DNA from: Candidatus Methanofrustulum fimipullorum
GTDB taxonomy: Archaea; Halobacteriota; Methanosarcinia; Methanosarcinales; Methanosarcinaceae
Length of the DNA: 38,681 nucleotides
Assembly (NCBI GenBank): GCA_012518265.1
Contig: JAAYST010000069.1
Location: 1 to 38,681, forward strand
Direction: 5' to 3'
The notes under the pieces were generated by a model that saw nothing but the letters and a program-made list of their open reading frames with translations, made no database searches and was not told the DNA's origin. The translations under genes were made by a program, and so were the position numbers. This document shows, piece after piece, positions 1 to 8,986 of this stretch; position 1 is the first letter of the stretch; each line of letters starts with the position of its first letter.

Positions 1-87
1 AAGAAGATATAAAAAATATAAAAAGAGAAGGTATAAAAATGAGAATGATAATATAATGAAATAGATATTATTATGAATAATAGATAT

Positions 88-97
88 TATAAAAAGA
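88..97 (+). promoter_or_regulatory. TATA-like box of the first peptidase gene, possibly leaderless
   Basis: The sequence TTATAAAAAG is centred about 24 bases before the ATG at 116. That is the usual archaeal distance from TATA box to transcription start, so the transcript may begin at or next to the start codon. No purine-rich Shine-Dalgarno sequence is visible between the box and the ATG, which fits leaderless initiation. The rest of the first 115 bases is AT-rich and shows nothing else. Weak call, because AT-rich DNA gives many such matches. Confidence 0.3.
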
Positions 98-115
98 TAA
101 TTCAACGGTTAAAAC

Positions 116-2809
116 ATGTTTAAAAAGAACAAATCGAATAAAAAAACAATTGTTTTTTTAACTATTGCGTTTATTTTTTTTACCGGTGTTGTTTCCGGTT
201 TCGAGCAAACGGATAAAATCGATTCGGATGAAACATACGAAAAAATCAATGTGATTTATCGCAAGTATGACTTGGCAAGATATGATCTGCCACCGTATTT
301 TTGGGTTCACGAAGAAAACGGAACCGAGTTTGAAATTTTAGCCGGTGAAATTATTACGGATGTTATAACCGATCCTTACGATATTGAAAAACCGTTATAT
401 GAAAAAGAATATGAAAAGAAATATAAAAACGAAAAAAAATATAATTCAAATTTGCCGGAAAAATACGATTTAAGGGATTCCGGATTAATTACTGATGTAA
501 AAGATCAGGAAGACTCATCCGATTGTTGGGCGTTTTCGATTATCGGGGCAATTGAATCGAATGTTTTAAAAAACGGATTTGAGAATTATCCTTATATGGG
601 AGAATATCCCGATTTTTCAGAAAAGCATCTCGTCAGATTTACGCAAAACAATTTTGAATATGAAAAAAAAGACAGATATTATAACCAAATGTTGCCGGAC
701 GAAGGCGCTTTTTGGTGGGAAGGCGTATCCACGTTAATAAACGGAAACGGACCGTCGGTTGAGTTGGGAAATGAATATTATAAATATAACAACTCTAATA
801 ACTCTAACAACACCGACGATTACGATGACCCTCTCGATTATATAGATTTTGACGATTTGGGAGATTACGAATTTGATGAGTTTTCCGGTACATTTTTCGA
901 AGAGTTTTTCGAAATATTTTTTGACGAATTTTTGAATGCGTTTTTTTACGGGCTTTCAAATATGTATTTTGGAATCACGGAGAATTCCAAGTATGGCGAT
1001 TTTAATTTTGACAGTTTAAAAGATTCTGTTGATTTTAATGATTTAAAAGATTCCGTTGATTTTGACGATTTAAAAGATTCTGTTGATTTCGATGATTTAA
1101 ACGATTTTGTCGATTTAAAAGACTCTATTGATTTTGATGATTTAAACGATTTTGTTGATTTTGTCGATTCCCGTAATTTTGATGATTCCGATGATTTGAA
1201 GATTTCGGAACATGAAAAATATATTTCGTATGCGCATGTAACGGACGTTTTTGAGGTTCCGTCTTATAAAACCGATGAAATTAAAGAAATGATTATGAAG
1301 TACGGTGCCGGTGTTTTTTCGTTTTATTCGGGAGAGGAAGAAACGGAGTCAAACGGAAAGACGGTATACTATCAAACTTACGGAAATCGTGTGCTTGCGG
1401 ACCATATGGTCGTTTTGGCCGGCTGGGATGATAATTTTCCGAAGGAAAAATTTGAAAATAAAAATGTAAAATATGACGGTGCGTGGCTTGTAAGAAACAG
1501 TTGGGGAAACTATTGGGGAAACGACGGATATTTTTGGATTTCATATGAAGAGCCGTCTCTTTGCGAATTTGTGTTTTTTAATACAACGAACCCGAATATG
1601 TTTGATTTCGTATATAAGCATGACAGCATAATATTTAGTTCCGCAATTGCGGATAAAAAATCCGAAAAAACAGTTGTTGCAAATGTATATGAAGCAAAAG
1701 AATCTGAAAAAATAAAAGCCGTTTCTTTTTATACATTAAATGGAAATGTAAAATATAATATTAAAATTTATAAAAATTTTGAAAATGTAGGCGAAGTTGT
1801 TCCGGATTCAGGAGAACTTTTAACCGAAATTGACGGAGAAAGTAAATATTCGGGTTATAAAACCGTATATTTGGAAGATGAAATATATTTAAAGTACGGC
1901 GACGTTTTTTCCGTAGTGTTAGAAATGCAATCGGAAAATGAAAATACATATATTCCGATTGAAGGAAGAGACGCTATTTATAAATCGAATACGGGTTTCA
2001 GTTTTTATAAAAGCGGTGGCACTTGGTATGATTTGTCGGAAGAAGGATTGAATAATGCATTCATTCATGTAAAAGTAGAAAATAAAGGATATAATTACAA
2101 AAAAGATTTAATCAAACTTCTTATAGATAAAAAAAATGCAATAGAAAGTATAAAACACTTGGATTTGAAATTAAAATATGCAGGAGAATCTGAAAATTAC
2201 GAATTCCTTATAAATTATGCAAACTTTTTGATTAATGAAGAAGGAAAAATGGGAGAAAGAAAAGCGGGAGAATGGGTGACGGAAGAAGGAAATCAGAATT
2301 TGAAAAAATCTGTTGAAATAAAAAATACGATTCGACAGATTGATGCAATTTATGAAAAAATTAGTCCTGCGGAATATGAAATTAATTATATTTCCAATTT
2401 CCCGAAAGGCTTTGAAGTTAAGAATGAAACGATTCCTGACAGTAAAACCGTGAAATCTTTTGAAAAATATAATACTGAAGAGGAAAATCCGAAAGTGGAC
2501 AGACACGTGTTTATCGGCTGGAGCCTTTTAGAAAATACGTCGTATATTTATCCGGACCCGGTAACCGAAATTGTCGTAACTCAGGATTTGGATTTTTATG
2601 CACTTTGGGGAAAAATTCCCGATTTGAACAAGGATTCCGAAATTAATTACAAAGATTTGCTGATACTGATAAAGTATCATATTGAAGTCGAATGGCTCGA
2701 ATTTAAAAGTTTTAATGAATTGGCAAATACGGGAGCAGATATAAATAAAGACGGATTTATAAATATGTCTGACGTAACATTGATGATAAAATATTTATTA
2801 AACTTTTAA
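116..2809 (+). CDS. Secreted papain-family (C1A) cysteine peptidase with lectin-like region and dockerin-like tail
   Basis: An 897-residue exported protein. Residues 1-29 form a basic, hydrophobic signal peptide. The C1A peptidase core shows the oxyanion Gln131, catalytic Cys137 (SDCWAFS), His430 (DHMVVLAGWDD) and Asn461 (RNSWGNYWG), in papain order. About 290 residues separate Cys and His, because an acidic Asp/Asn/Ser insert of repeated DFDDLKDSV-type units (about residues 298-362) is lodged inside the catalytic domain. A beta-rich region of the kind found after archaeal C1A domains (lectin-like) follows, then an InlB/Flg_new-like repeat (about 780-830, ending FYALWG). Two dockerin-type calcium loops begin at Asp836 (DLNKDSEINYKDL) and Asp875 (DINKDGFINMSDV). 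Likely role: surface or secreted proteolysis, anchored through the dockerin. The helicase gene starts 35 bases downstream. The family assignment is secure; substrate and partner are unknown. Confidence 0.9.
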   Translation: MFKKNKSNKKTIVFLTIAFIFFTGVVSGFEQTDKIDSDETYEKINVIYRKYDLARYDLPPYFWVHEENGTEFEILAGEIITDVITDPYDIEKPLYEKEYEKKYKNEKKYNSNLPEKYDLRDSGLITDVKDQEDSSDCWAFSIIGAIESNVLKNGFENYPYMGEYPDFSEKHLVRFTQNNFEYEKKDRYYNQMLPDEGAFWWEGVSTLINGNGPSVELGNEYYKYNNSNNSNNTDDYDDPLDYIDFDDLGDYEFDEFSGTFFEEFFEIFFDEFLNAFFYGLSNMYFGITENSKYGDFNFDSLKDSVDFNDLKDSVDFDDLKDSVDFDDLNDFVDLKDSIDFDDLNDFVDFVDSRNFDDSDDLKISEHEKYISYAHVTDVFEVPSYKTDEIKEMIMKYGAGVFSFYSGEEETESNGKTVYYQTYGNRVLADHMVVLAGWDDNFPKEKFENKNVKYDGAWLVRNSWGNYWGNDGYFWISYEEPSLCEFVFFNTTNPNMFDFVYKHDSIIFSSAIADKKSEKTVVANVYEAKESEKIKAVSFYTLNGNVKYNIKIYKNFENVGEVVPDSGELLTEIDGESKYSGYKTVYLEDEIYLKYGDVFSVVLEMQSENENTYIPIEGRDAIYKSNTGFSFYKSGGTWYDLSEEGLNNAFIHVKVENKGYNYKKDLIKLLIDKKNAIESIKHLDLKLKYAGESENYEFLINYANFLINEEGKMGERKAGEWVTEEGNQNLKKSVEIKNTIRQIDAIYEKISPAEYEINYISNFPKGFEVKNETIPDSKTVKSFEKYNTEEENPKVDRHVFIGWSLLENTSYIYPDPVTEIVVTQDLDFYALWGKIPDLNKDSEINYKDLLILIKYHIEVEWLEFKSFNELANTGADINKDGFINMSDVTLMIKYLLNF
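1009..1200 (+). repeat. Degenerate acidic coding repeat inside peptidase 1
   Basis: Units of about 27-30 bases encoding variants of D-F-D-D-L-K-D-S-V are repeated about seven times. They sit between the catalytic Cys and His of the peptidase. The repeat is strongly acidic and predicted disordered, possibly calcium-binding or a surface spacer. The second C1A peptidase at 11946 lacks it. Confidence 0.7.
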
Positions 2810-2844
2810 TGTTATAATTATTAAAATTGAAAAGGAAAAACAGC

Positions 2845-5800
2845 ATGGCGGATATAAAAAAGGAACTTGAGGCCCTTCGTGAAAAATTGCTTGATCTTTC
2901 TCTAAATAACAATCTTTTAAATTATTCCGTTTCAAAGAAACGTACAATCGAAATATTAAATGATTCGGTATCGGATATTTACAATACGCTTGTTGTCGAT
3001 AATAAAAGTATGCGGTTTAGATCTGCGGACTTTGAAGATAAAAAAGACAATTACATTTATACAAAATACGAACAAGACGAAATTGAAGATGTTTTGTTTT
3101 ATGTAAGAAATCAGGCACAAACCGTTTTTGAAGAACAGGGCTACCCCACATTGTTTATGGCGATAGGATTTTTGGAATGGAACGATTTTTCCGGCTCTAA
3201 AAGAGACCTCTCATCGCCTTTAATACTTGTTCCGATACGGCTTAACAGAACGGGAATGAGAAGAATTTATTCTGTTGAATGGACAGGAAACGAGTTGTCC
3301 GTATCGATCACTTTGAAAGCGAAAATGGCCGAGATGGGAATAGAAATTCCGGAATTTGAAAATCAGGAAAACAAAAAAGGAATTGAAGAGTATTTCAAAA
3401 GTGTTGAAGAAAATATAAAACAAAACACTAAATGTTCTGACTGGAAAGTAAAAAGAACGGCTTGTATTGACTTTTTTAATTTTAAAAAATTTGTAATGTA
3501 TAAAGATTTGGATCCGAATATTTGGCCGGAAGGTGAAGGGCCGGAAACGCACCCGCTTATAAAAAAGTTGTTGGATCCGGATCAAACGGAAGATGACGGA
3601 TTTTTAGAAAGCGATGTAGATAAAAAATTAACTTCCGCCGATGTGTATCATATCGTTGATGCCGATTCGTCTCAAATTGCAGTAATCGAAGACGTAAAAG
3701 CGGGAAGGAATTTGGTCGTTGAAGGGCCACCGGGAACAGGAAAATCGCAGACGATTACAAATTTAATTGCGGAACTCTTGGGCCAAAATAAAAGTGTTTT
3801 GTTCGTTTCTGAAAAAATGGCGGCTTTGCAAGTTGTAAAGCAAAGGCTGGATACGGTGGGGCTTGGGAGTTTGTGTCTTGAAATACACAGTAATAAAGCG
3901 CAAAAAAAAGAGCTCTTAAACGAACTTGAAAAAACGCTTAATGCGCCGAAGCCGCCTGAGAAAAATTTCAAACACGTATTTGACGAGTTAGAAAACATAA
4001 AGTATGAATTAAATGAATATGCCCGTTCTCTTAGAGAAAAAATCGGCCCGTCAAATCAGTCCGTATATGAAATTTATGGAATGAGAGAAAATATTGCAAG
4101 GTATTTTAAACACAACGGAAGAGTTATGCAAACCGTTACGATTGAAAATCCGGAAAAGTGGACCGTTGACGATTTGACGAATTCAAAAGCGTGCCTTGAG
4201 AGAATGGCGGGCGCTTACGAAATTTTAAAGACGATAAAAAATAATCCGTGGAACGGATGTGAGCCGGGAATAATTCTTCCGCCCGACATTATAAAAATAA
4301 GAGAAAAAATGTCGGCTCTTGAATTTGAAAGAGAAAATCTGTTTAAATCTTTTGGAAATATTGTCAAACAAACGGGACTTTCTATGCCGGAAAGTGTAGC
4401 GGATACAAAAAGCATGCTTGTACGAGCACTTTATTTGTCAAGTTTTCCGAAAATTGAATCTGCAGTTTTAAATAATAAAGATTGGATTAAACAAACGAAG
4501 ATTCCAAATGCGCTTATTGAAAAGTCGAAAAAATATGTCGGTTTGAAAGAGTATATAAACAGCACATTTTCACAAAATATTGAAAAAGCAGATTTGGATA
4601 CTTTCCTAAAAAAATCGTCTAAGTTTACAAGAATTTTTGATTCCGAATTTAAAAATATAAAAGAAGAAATTGAAAGCTGTTACATCATAAAAAAGAAAAG
4701 AAAAAATTCAGAGATAAAATCCGATGTGAAGCTGTATATTGAACATGTTGAGCTGAAAAATGAAATTGAAAATGAAAACAAAAACGGAATTTACTTTTTC
4801 GGATCTGATTGGGACAATATAAAATATGAACCGGAAGAGCTTCAAAGAATTGCAGAGTGCATAAAGTCGTTTAACGAAATAAACGCTAAAAGCAAAAAAA
4901 GCGGAAATTATGAATTCTCCGATATCGTTGTTTTGAAAATCGAGCACGGAATCGATAGAGAAAAGGTAGTTGACGCTGTTGAAGATCTAGAAATCCGCAT
5001 GCGAAATTTGGAACAAAATCTGTCCGGACTTTCTGAAAAACTCGGAATTCCCAAAAATTTGATTTTCGAAGAAGATATGACGATTCGAAAAGATGTAAAA
5101 TATGACGATTTGTCGAATAAAATTAAGGGTTGGAACGAGTCGCTTGAAGAGCTCGTTTTATGGAGCAGATACAGAGCCGACAGGGCCGAGTGTTTGAAAA
5201 GCGTTGCAAAGCCTTTCGTTGAAATCATAGACAACGACCTTGTTTTGCCGGAAGATATTATTCCGACTTTTAAAGGAAATTATGCAGATTCGATGTTAAG
5301 ATATGCGTTTAGGGAAGAAAGAAGTCTTTCAACGTTTATTTGTGAAGTTCATGAAAATAAAATAAAGAAATTTATAGAATACGATAAAGATATTTTGAGT
5401 AAAAATCGTGAGCGTTTGAGAATACAAGGGTATGAGAATTTACCGAAAATGACAACGGGAGTCATTAGAGATTCTGAAAAAGGAATTTTATTAAACGAGT
5501 TTAATAAAAAACGCGGACATATGCCTATAAGAAAATTGATGCTAAACGCCGGCGGTTTAATTCAAAAAATAAAACCTTGTTTTATGATGAGTCCATTGTC
5601 GATTGCTCAATATTTGGACCCGAAAACGTCAAGGTTTGATGTAATTATATTCGACGAAGCAAGTCAAGTAAGACCGGAAGATGCGTTGGGCGCACTTCTT
5701 AGAGGAAAACAGGTCGTGGTTATGGGCGACTCAAAACAACTTCCACCGACTACGTTTTTTGAAAATATGTTTGCAAACGACGAGTATATCGAAGATGATA

Positions 5801-8334
5801 TTTATACCGACATGGAAAGCGTATTAAATATGTGTAAAAGAAGTTTTCCTCACAAAACTCTTCTTTGGCACTACAGAAGTCGTCACGAGTCTTTAATTGA
5901 AGTTTCGAATCGAGAATTTTATTCTGACAGATTATATGTTTATCCGTCTCCATACCATGACGATTTGAACATGGGACTTCATCTAAATTACAATCCCGAT
6001 ACGATTTACGACAGAGGAAAAACGGGTGTAAACCGTGAAGAAGCAAGAATCGTTGCACATGAAGTCGTAAGACATTTCATACGTTTCCCGGAAAAAACAT
6101 TGGGTGTCGGAACTTTTAATACAAAACAACAGCAAGCAATCCAATATGAAATTGAAAAGCTGATTCGTGAAAGTCCCGGTTTTGAGAAGTATTTAGTTAA
6201 CGACAAAGGCGAAAACTTTTTTGTAAAAAACATTGAAACGATACAGGGTGACGAAAGAGATGTCATTTTCATAAGCATCGGTTTCGGATTTGACCAAAAC
6301 GGAAAAATGTCGAATAATTTCGGTCCGATAAACAAAGAAGGCGGAGAAAGGCGTCTTAACGTTTTATTTACGCGAGCAAGAGAGAAATGTGTAATCTTTT
6401 CAAATTTCAGAGCAATTGACATGTCAATTAATGAAACGTCGCCTGCCGGCCTCGTTATTTTATCAAAGTTTTTAAGACATGCGGAATTTAGAACGAACAA
6501 TTTAGATGCAATTACAGACGGAACTTCATTTCCAAAAGATTCGTTTGAAAATGCCGTTTTGGAATTTTTAAAAGAAAACGGACATATAATTCATACAAAG
6601 ATAGGGTGTGCCGGTTATCGAATCGACATGGCGCTTGAAAGCAAAAAAAATCCGGGATACTTTTATTTGGGCGTTGAATGTGACGGCCCGCAGTATCATT
6701 CGTCTGAAGTTGCAAGAGACAGAGACAGACTCAGAAAGCAAGTTTTGGAAGGTTTGGGCTGGAACTTATACCGTGTTTGGTCGACCGAGTGGTATATGAG
6801 TCCTGAAAAATGTAAAAGAGATTTGCTCAAAGCAATTGAAGAAGCAAAAGAAAAAGCCAAAAACATAAAAATCGAAAACGAAAAAATAAACGATAAAGAC
6901 AAATATAAAAAAGGAAAAGACCAAAAAACAACGGAAACCGAAGCAGACGAAACCGAAGCCGTTGAAAAAATGAAAAAGATATTGGAAGCGGCCGACCTGT
7001 CCAAAGAAAAAATTATGGGAAAAAGAGAAAAAGAACTGAAAGTTATTGAACAAAAAGAAGAAAAGGAAAAAGAAGCGGAAAGAAAAGAAGAAGAAAAAAG
7101 AGAAATGGAAGAACTCGAAAAAGAATTAAAATATAGAGATATAAAAATAAGAGAAGAAAAAGAACAAAAAGAAAGGGAACAAAGAGAAAGAGAACAAAAA
7201 GAAAGGGAACAAAAAGAAAGGGAACAAAAAGAAAGAGAACAAAAAGAAAGGGAACAAAGAGAAAGAGAACAAAAAGAAAGGGAACAAAGGGAAAGAGAGC
7301 AAAAAGAAAGGGAACTAAGAGAAAGAGAACAAAAAGAAAGGGAACTAATAGAAAGAGAACAGAAAGAAAGAGAGCAAAGGGAAATAGAACAAAAAGAAAG
7401 GGAACTAAGAGAAAGAGAACAAAAAGAAAGAGAGCAAAGAGAAAGAGAACAGAAAGAAAGAGAGCAAAGGGAAAGAGAACTAAGAGAAAGAGAGCAAAAA
7501 GAAAGAGAAAAGGAACAAAGGGAAATAGAACAAAAGGAAAATGAGAAAAAGGAAAGAAAGCAAAAGATTCAAAGAGAAAATGACTTTGACTCAAGAAGTG
7601 AAGAAACGAGTCGAGGACATGAAAATCTTATTGAATTCGAACGAGATTTAGATCTTAATCATGAATTTGAGTATGAGTATAATGGAACGGACGAACAAGG
7701 TTCCGGCGATGGTGGAGACTATCAATATAGAAGAGTTCACGGAATTCCGACTTATGACGATCTTATGAATATCGATTCGATGCTTGAAAACGGAGTTCCC
7801 GATTATGAAAAGTATGAAGATTTGAAATTGCCTTCGACCGAAAATTTATCGGAAGTTCCGAGACACACACTTGAGCATGAAATTGTAGATTTGGTTAAAT
7901 TTGAAGGACCCGTTCACAAAGAAAGAGTTATAAAAGCGATAAAAGACAAATGCGATATTAAACGAATGACCAAAGATACAAGAGAAATGATAATTCGGGA
8001 AATTTCGATGGCGGAAATGTCAGGTTATATTTACATTCGCGGAAACATAATTTGGCCGCCGTACAAAAAACAAATAATTGCAAGAAAAAGAGAAGGCGAT
8101 TTATTAAATATCGACCATATTTCCGAACAAGAAATTTTCCAAATGGCAATTTACGTTTTAACAACCCAATTTTCAATGCCGAAAGACAGTTTATTAAAAC
8201 AAATATCAGTTGAATTCGGGTTTAAAGTATTAAGAGAAAACATAAGAAACAGAATTGAAAATGTAGTCGACAGAGCAATCGAAAACAAATATATCGTAAT
8301 TTTGCCGAACGGAAAATTGTATTTGGAAGAATAA
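2845..8334 (+). CDS. DUF4011-type SF1 helicase fused to a Vsr/MTES_1575-like nuclease and a DUF3320 domain
   Basis: A very large protein (1829 residues). The N-terminus matches the DUF4011 start of these helicases (LREKLLDLSLNNNLLNY). The SF1 (Upf1-like, COG1112-type) helicase has Walker A GPPGTGKS at 294-301, Walker B FDEASQ at 936-941, GDSKQLPP at 961-968, then HYRSRH, a TIQGDERD motif and LNVLFTRAREK. A PD-(D/E)xK nuclease of the MTES_1575/Vsr type follows, with Glu1235, Asp1261 and the E-C-D at 1278-1280. Residues 1440-1554 are 23 exact five-residue repeats E-(Q/L)-(K/R)-E-R. The tail (about 1673-1735, HEIVDLVKFEGPVHKERV) matches DUF3320. The reading frame is open from a TTG at 2827, but AAAGGA at 2831-2836 lies 8 bases before ATG 2845, so I use that ATG. 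Probable nucleic-acid processing enzyme; similar architectures occur in anti-mobile-element defence, but no partner gene is present here. Confidence 0.88.
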   Translation: MADIKKELEALREKLLDLSLNNNLLNYSVSKKRTIEILNDSVSDIYNTLVVDNKSMRFRSADFEDKKDNYIYTKYEQDEIEDVLFYVRNQAQTVFEEQGYPTLFMAIGFLEWNDFSGSKRDLSSPLILVPIRLNRTGMRRIYSVEWTGNELSVSITLKAKMAEMGIEIPEFENQENKKGIEEYFKSVEENIKQNTKCSDWKVKRTACIDFFNFKKFVMYKDLDPNIWPEGEGPETHPLIKKLLDPDQTEDDGFLESDVDKKLTSADVYHIVDADSSQIAVIEDVKAGRNLVVEGPPGTGKSQTITNLIAELLGQNKSVLFVSEKMAALQVVKQRLDTVGLGSLCLEIHSNKAQKKELLNELEKTLNAPKPPEKNFKHVFDELENIKYELNEYARSLREKIGPSNQSVYEIYGMRENIARYFKHNGRVMQTVTIENPEKWTVDDLTNSKACLERMAGAYEILKTIKNNPWNGCEPGIILPPDIIKIREKMSALEFERENLFKSFGNIVKQTGLSMPESVADTKSMLVRALYLSSFPKIESAVLNNKDWIKQTKIPNALIEKSKKYVGLKEYINSTFSQNIEKADLDTFLKKSSKFTRIFDSEFKNIKEEIESCYIIKKKRKNSEIKSDVKLYIEHVELKNEIENENKNGIYFFGSDWDNIKYEPEELQRIAECIKSFNEINAKSKKSGNYEFSDIVVLKIEHGIDREKVVDAVEDLEIRMRNLEQNLSGLSEKLGIPKNLIFEEDMTIRKDVKYDDLSNKIKGWNESLEELVLWSRYRADRAECLKSVAKPFVEIIDNDLVLPEDIIPTFKGNYADSMLRYAFREERSLSTFICEVHENKIKKFIEYDKDILSKNRERLRIQGYENLPKMTTGVIRDSEKGILLNEFNKKRGHMPIRKLMLNAGGLIQKIKPCFMMSPLSIAQYLDPKTSRFDVIIFDEASQVRPEDALGALLRGKQVVVMGDSKQLPPTTFFENMFANDEYIEDDIYTDMESVLNMCKRSFPHKTLLWHYRSRHESLIEVSNREFYSDRLYVYPSPYHDDLNMGLHLNYNPDTIYDRGKTGVNREEARIVAHEVVRHFIRFPEKTLGVGTFNTKQQQAIQYEIEKLIRESPGFEKYLVNDKGENFFVKNIETIQGDERDVIFISIGFGFDQNGKMSNNFGPINKEGGERRLNVLFTRAREKCVIFSNFRAIDMSINETSPAGLVILSKFLRHAEFRTNNLDAITDGTSFPKDSFENAVLEFLKENGHIIHTKIGCAGYRIDMALESKKNPGYFYLGVECDGPQYHSSEVARDRDRLRKQVLEGLGWNLYRVWSTEWYMSPEKCKRDLLKAIEEAKEKAKNIKIENEKINDKDKYKKGKDQKTTETEADETEAVEKMKKILEAADLSKEKIMGKREKELKVIEQKEEKEKEAERKEEEKREMEELEKELKYRDIKIREEKEQKEREQREREQKEREQKEREQKEREQKEREQREREQKEREQREREQKERELREREQKERELIEREQKEREQREIEQKERELREREQKEREQREREQKEREQRERELREREQKEREKEQREIEQKENEKKERKQKIQRENDFDSRSEETSRGHENLIEFERDLDLNHEFEYEYNGTDEQGSGDGGDYQYRRVHGIPTYDDLMNIDSMLENGVPDYEKYEDLKLPSTENLSEVPRHTLEHEIVDLVKFEGPVHKERVIKAIKDKCDIKRMTKDTREMIIREISMAEMSGYIYIRGNIIWPPYKKQIIARKREGDLLNIDHISEQEIFQMAIYVLTTQFSMPKDSLLKQISVEFGFKVLRENIRNRIENVVDRAIENKYIVILPNGKLYLEE
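7162..7506 (+). repeat. 15-base minisatellite, 23 uninterrupted units, encoding an E-Q-K-E-R helix
   Basis: Twenty-three consecutive 15-base units follow the pattern GAACAAAAAGAAAGG/A, with codon-level variants such as CTA for CAA and AGA or AGG for AAA. All keep the frame and encode E-Q/L-K/R-E-R. The flanks (about 7020-7161 and 7507-7570) are also Glu/Lys/Arg-rich. A period of five is not a coiled-coil heptad; the pattern resembles ER/K single alpha-helices. The tract links the nuclease domain to DUF3320. Confidence 0.92.
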
Positions 8335-8381
8335 CTAATATAAAAACTTTGCCTTTTTAAAAAAATAAAAACGTATAAATA

Positions 8382-8391
8382 GGGGGGGGGG
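8382..8391 (+). repeat. G10 homopolymer, intergenic
   Basis: Ten consecutive G lie between the helicase stop (8334) and the ATG at 8495, in otherwise AT-rich DNA. The tract is about 104 bases upstream of the small membrane-anchored protein. It is one of only two such G runs in the window; the other is at 10441. It lies in no convincing coding frame, so if its length varies it would change promoter or leader spacing. The surrounding 160-base gap otherwise holds AT-rich sequence with stops in all frames. Confidence 0.85.
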
Positions 8392-8494
8392 ACGTAGAGA
8401 ATAACATACGAGTCCAATTAAACTAAAAATTAATTTGGACGGAAATAATATAAGCATAAATGCTAAAATAAATAACATAAAAGGAATGAATTAA

Positions 8495-8911
8495 ATGAAA
8501 CAAAAGAAAAAAGCAATAATTTTGTTAGCTGTTGTAGCTTTACTATTTTTATTTCTCGTTTCCCCGTATGTTTTGCAAATAATATTTACAGGAAGTCCTG
8601 TAAAAGATTCTGTCAAAATAAAAAACTATGACAGCGAAACTCATAGTGTGTCAATTGAAATGTTTGATTTAAACGATAAATTGGTATTTAAAGAAAATTA
8701 TACGCTTAAACCGAACGAATCCGTTTCAAAAGAGAAAAGTTTTTTTGAAAAGTATACTCTGAAAACAAAAAAATACAATATGAAGGTTGTATTGGATGAC
8801 AAAATTATAGAAAGAAACCCGGTTTACATGGGATGGACCGACAATGCAATCGTAGATATATATTGGAAACAAGATATACCGATAAGAATCAATACAGTTA
8901 CATACAATTAA
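8495..8911 (+). CDS. Small membrane-anchored extracytoplasmic protein, unknown family
   Basis: A 138-residue protein with a basic start (MKQKKK) and one hydrophobic helix at about residues 7-30, then a hydrophilic domain of about 105 residues outside the membrane. That domain alternates short hydrophobic and polar stretches (for example VSIEMFDLNDKLVFKENYTL) as expected of a beta-sandwich. No Cys for lipidation and no catalytic motif is visible. AAGGA at 8481-8485 lies 9 bases before the ATG. A G10 tract sits about 104 bases upstream. T-rich runs after the stop (about 8938-8960) may end transcription, converging with the membrane-protein gene on the other strand. I do not recognise the family. 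Confidence 0.7.
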   Translation: MKQKKKAIILLAVVALLFLFLVSPYVLQIIFTGSPVKDSVKIKNYDSETHSVSIEMFDLNDKLVFKENYTLKPNESVSKEKSFFEKYTLKTKKYNMKVVLDDKIIERNPVYMGWTDNAIVDIYWKQDIPIRINTVTYN

Positions 8912-8986
8912 ACCGAAGGAATCATTTTACCGAGCTGTTTTTTATTGCATTTTTTTGTAGCCTATTTTATAAATTTTTATAAATTT

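Noticed and set aside
2827-2844. TTG start for the helicase
   Set aside because: The ribosome-binding sequence AAAGGA lies inside this stretch and is correctly spaced for ATG 2845.
7043-7594. 183-residue hydrophobic frame on the minus strand
   Set aside because: It is the antisense of the E-Q-K-E-R minisatellite; Phe/Leu/Pro-rich by complement only.
8151-8417. Minus-strand frame of 88 residues crossing the G10 tract
   Set aside because: Mostly antisense to the helicase C-terminus, with no recognised domain. The tract is treated as intergenic.
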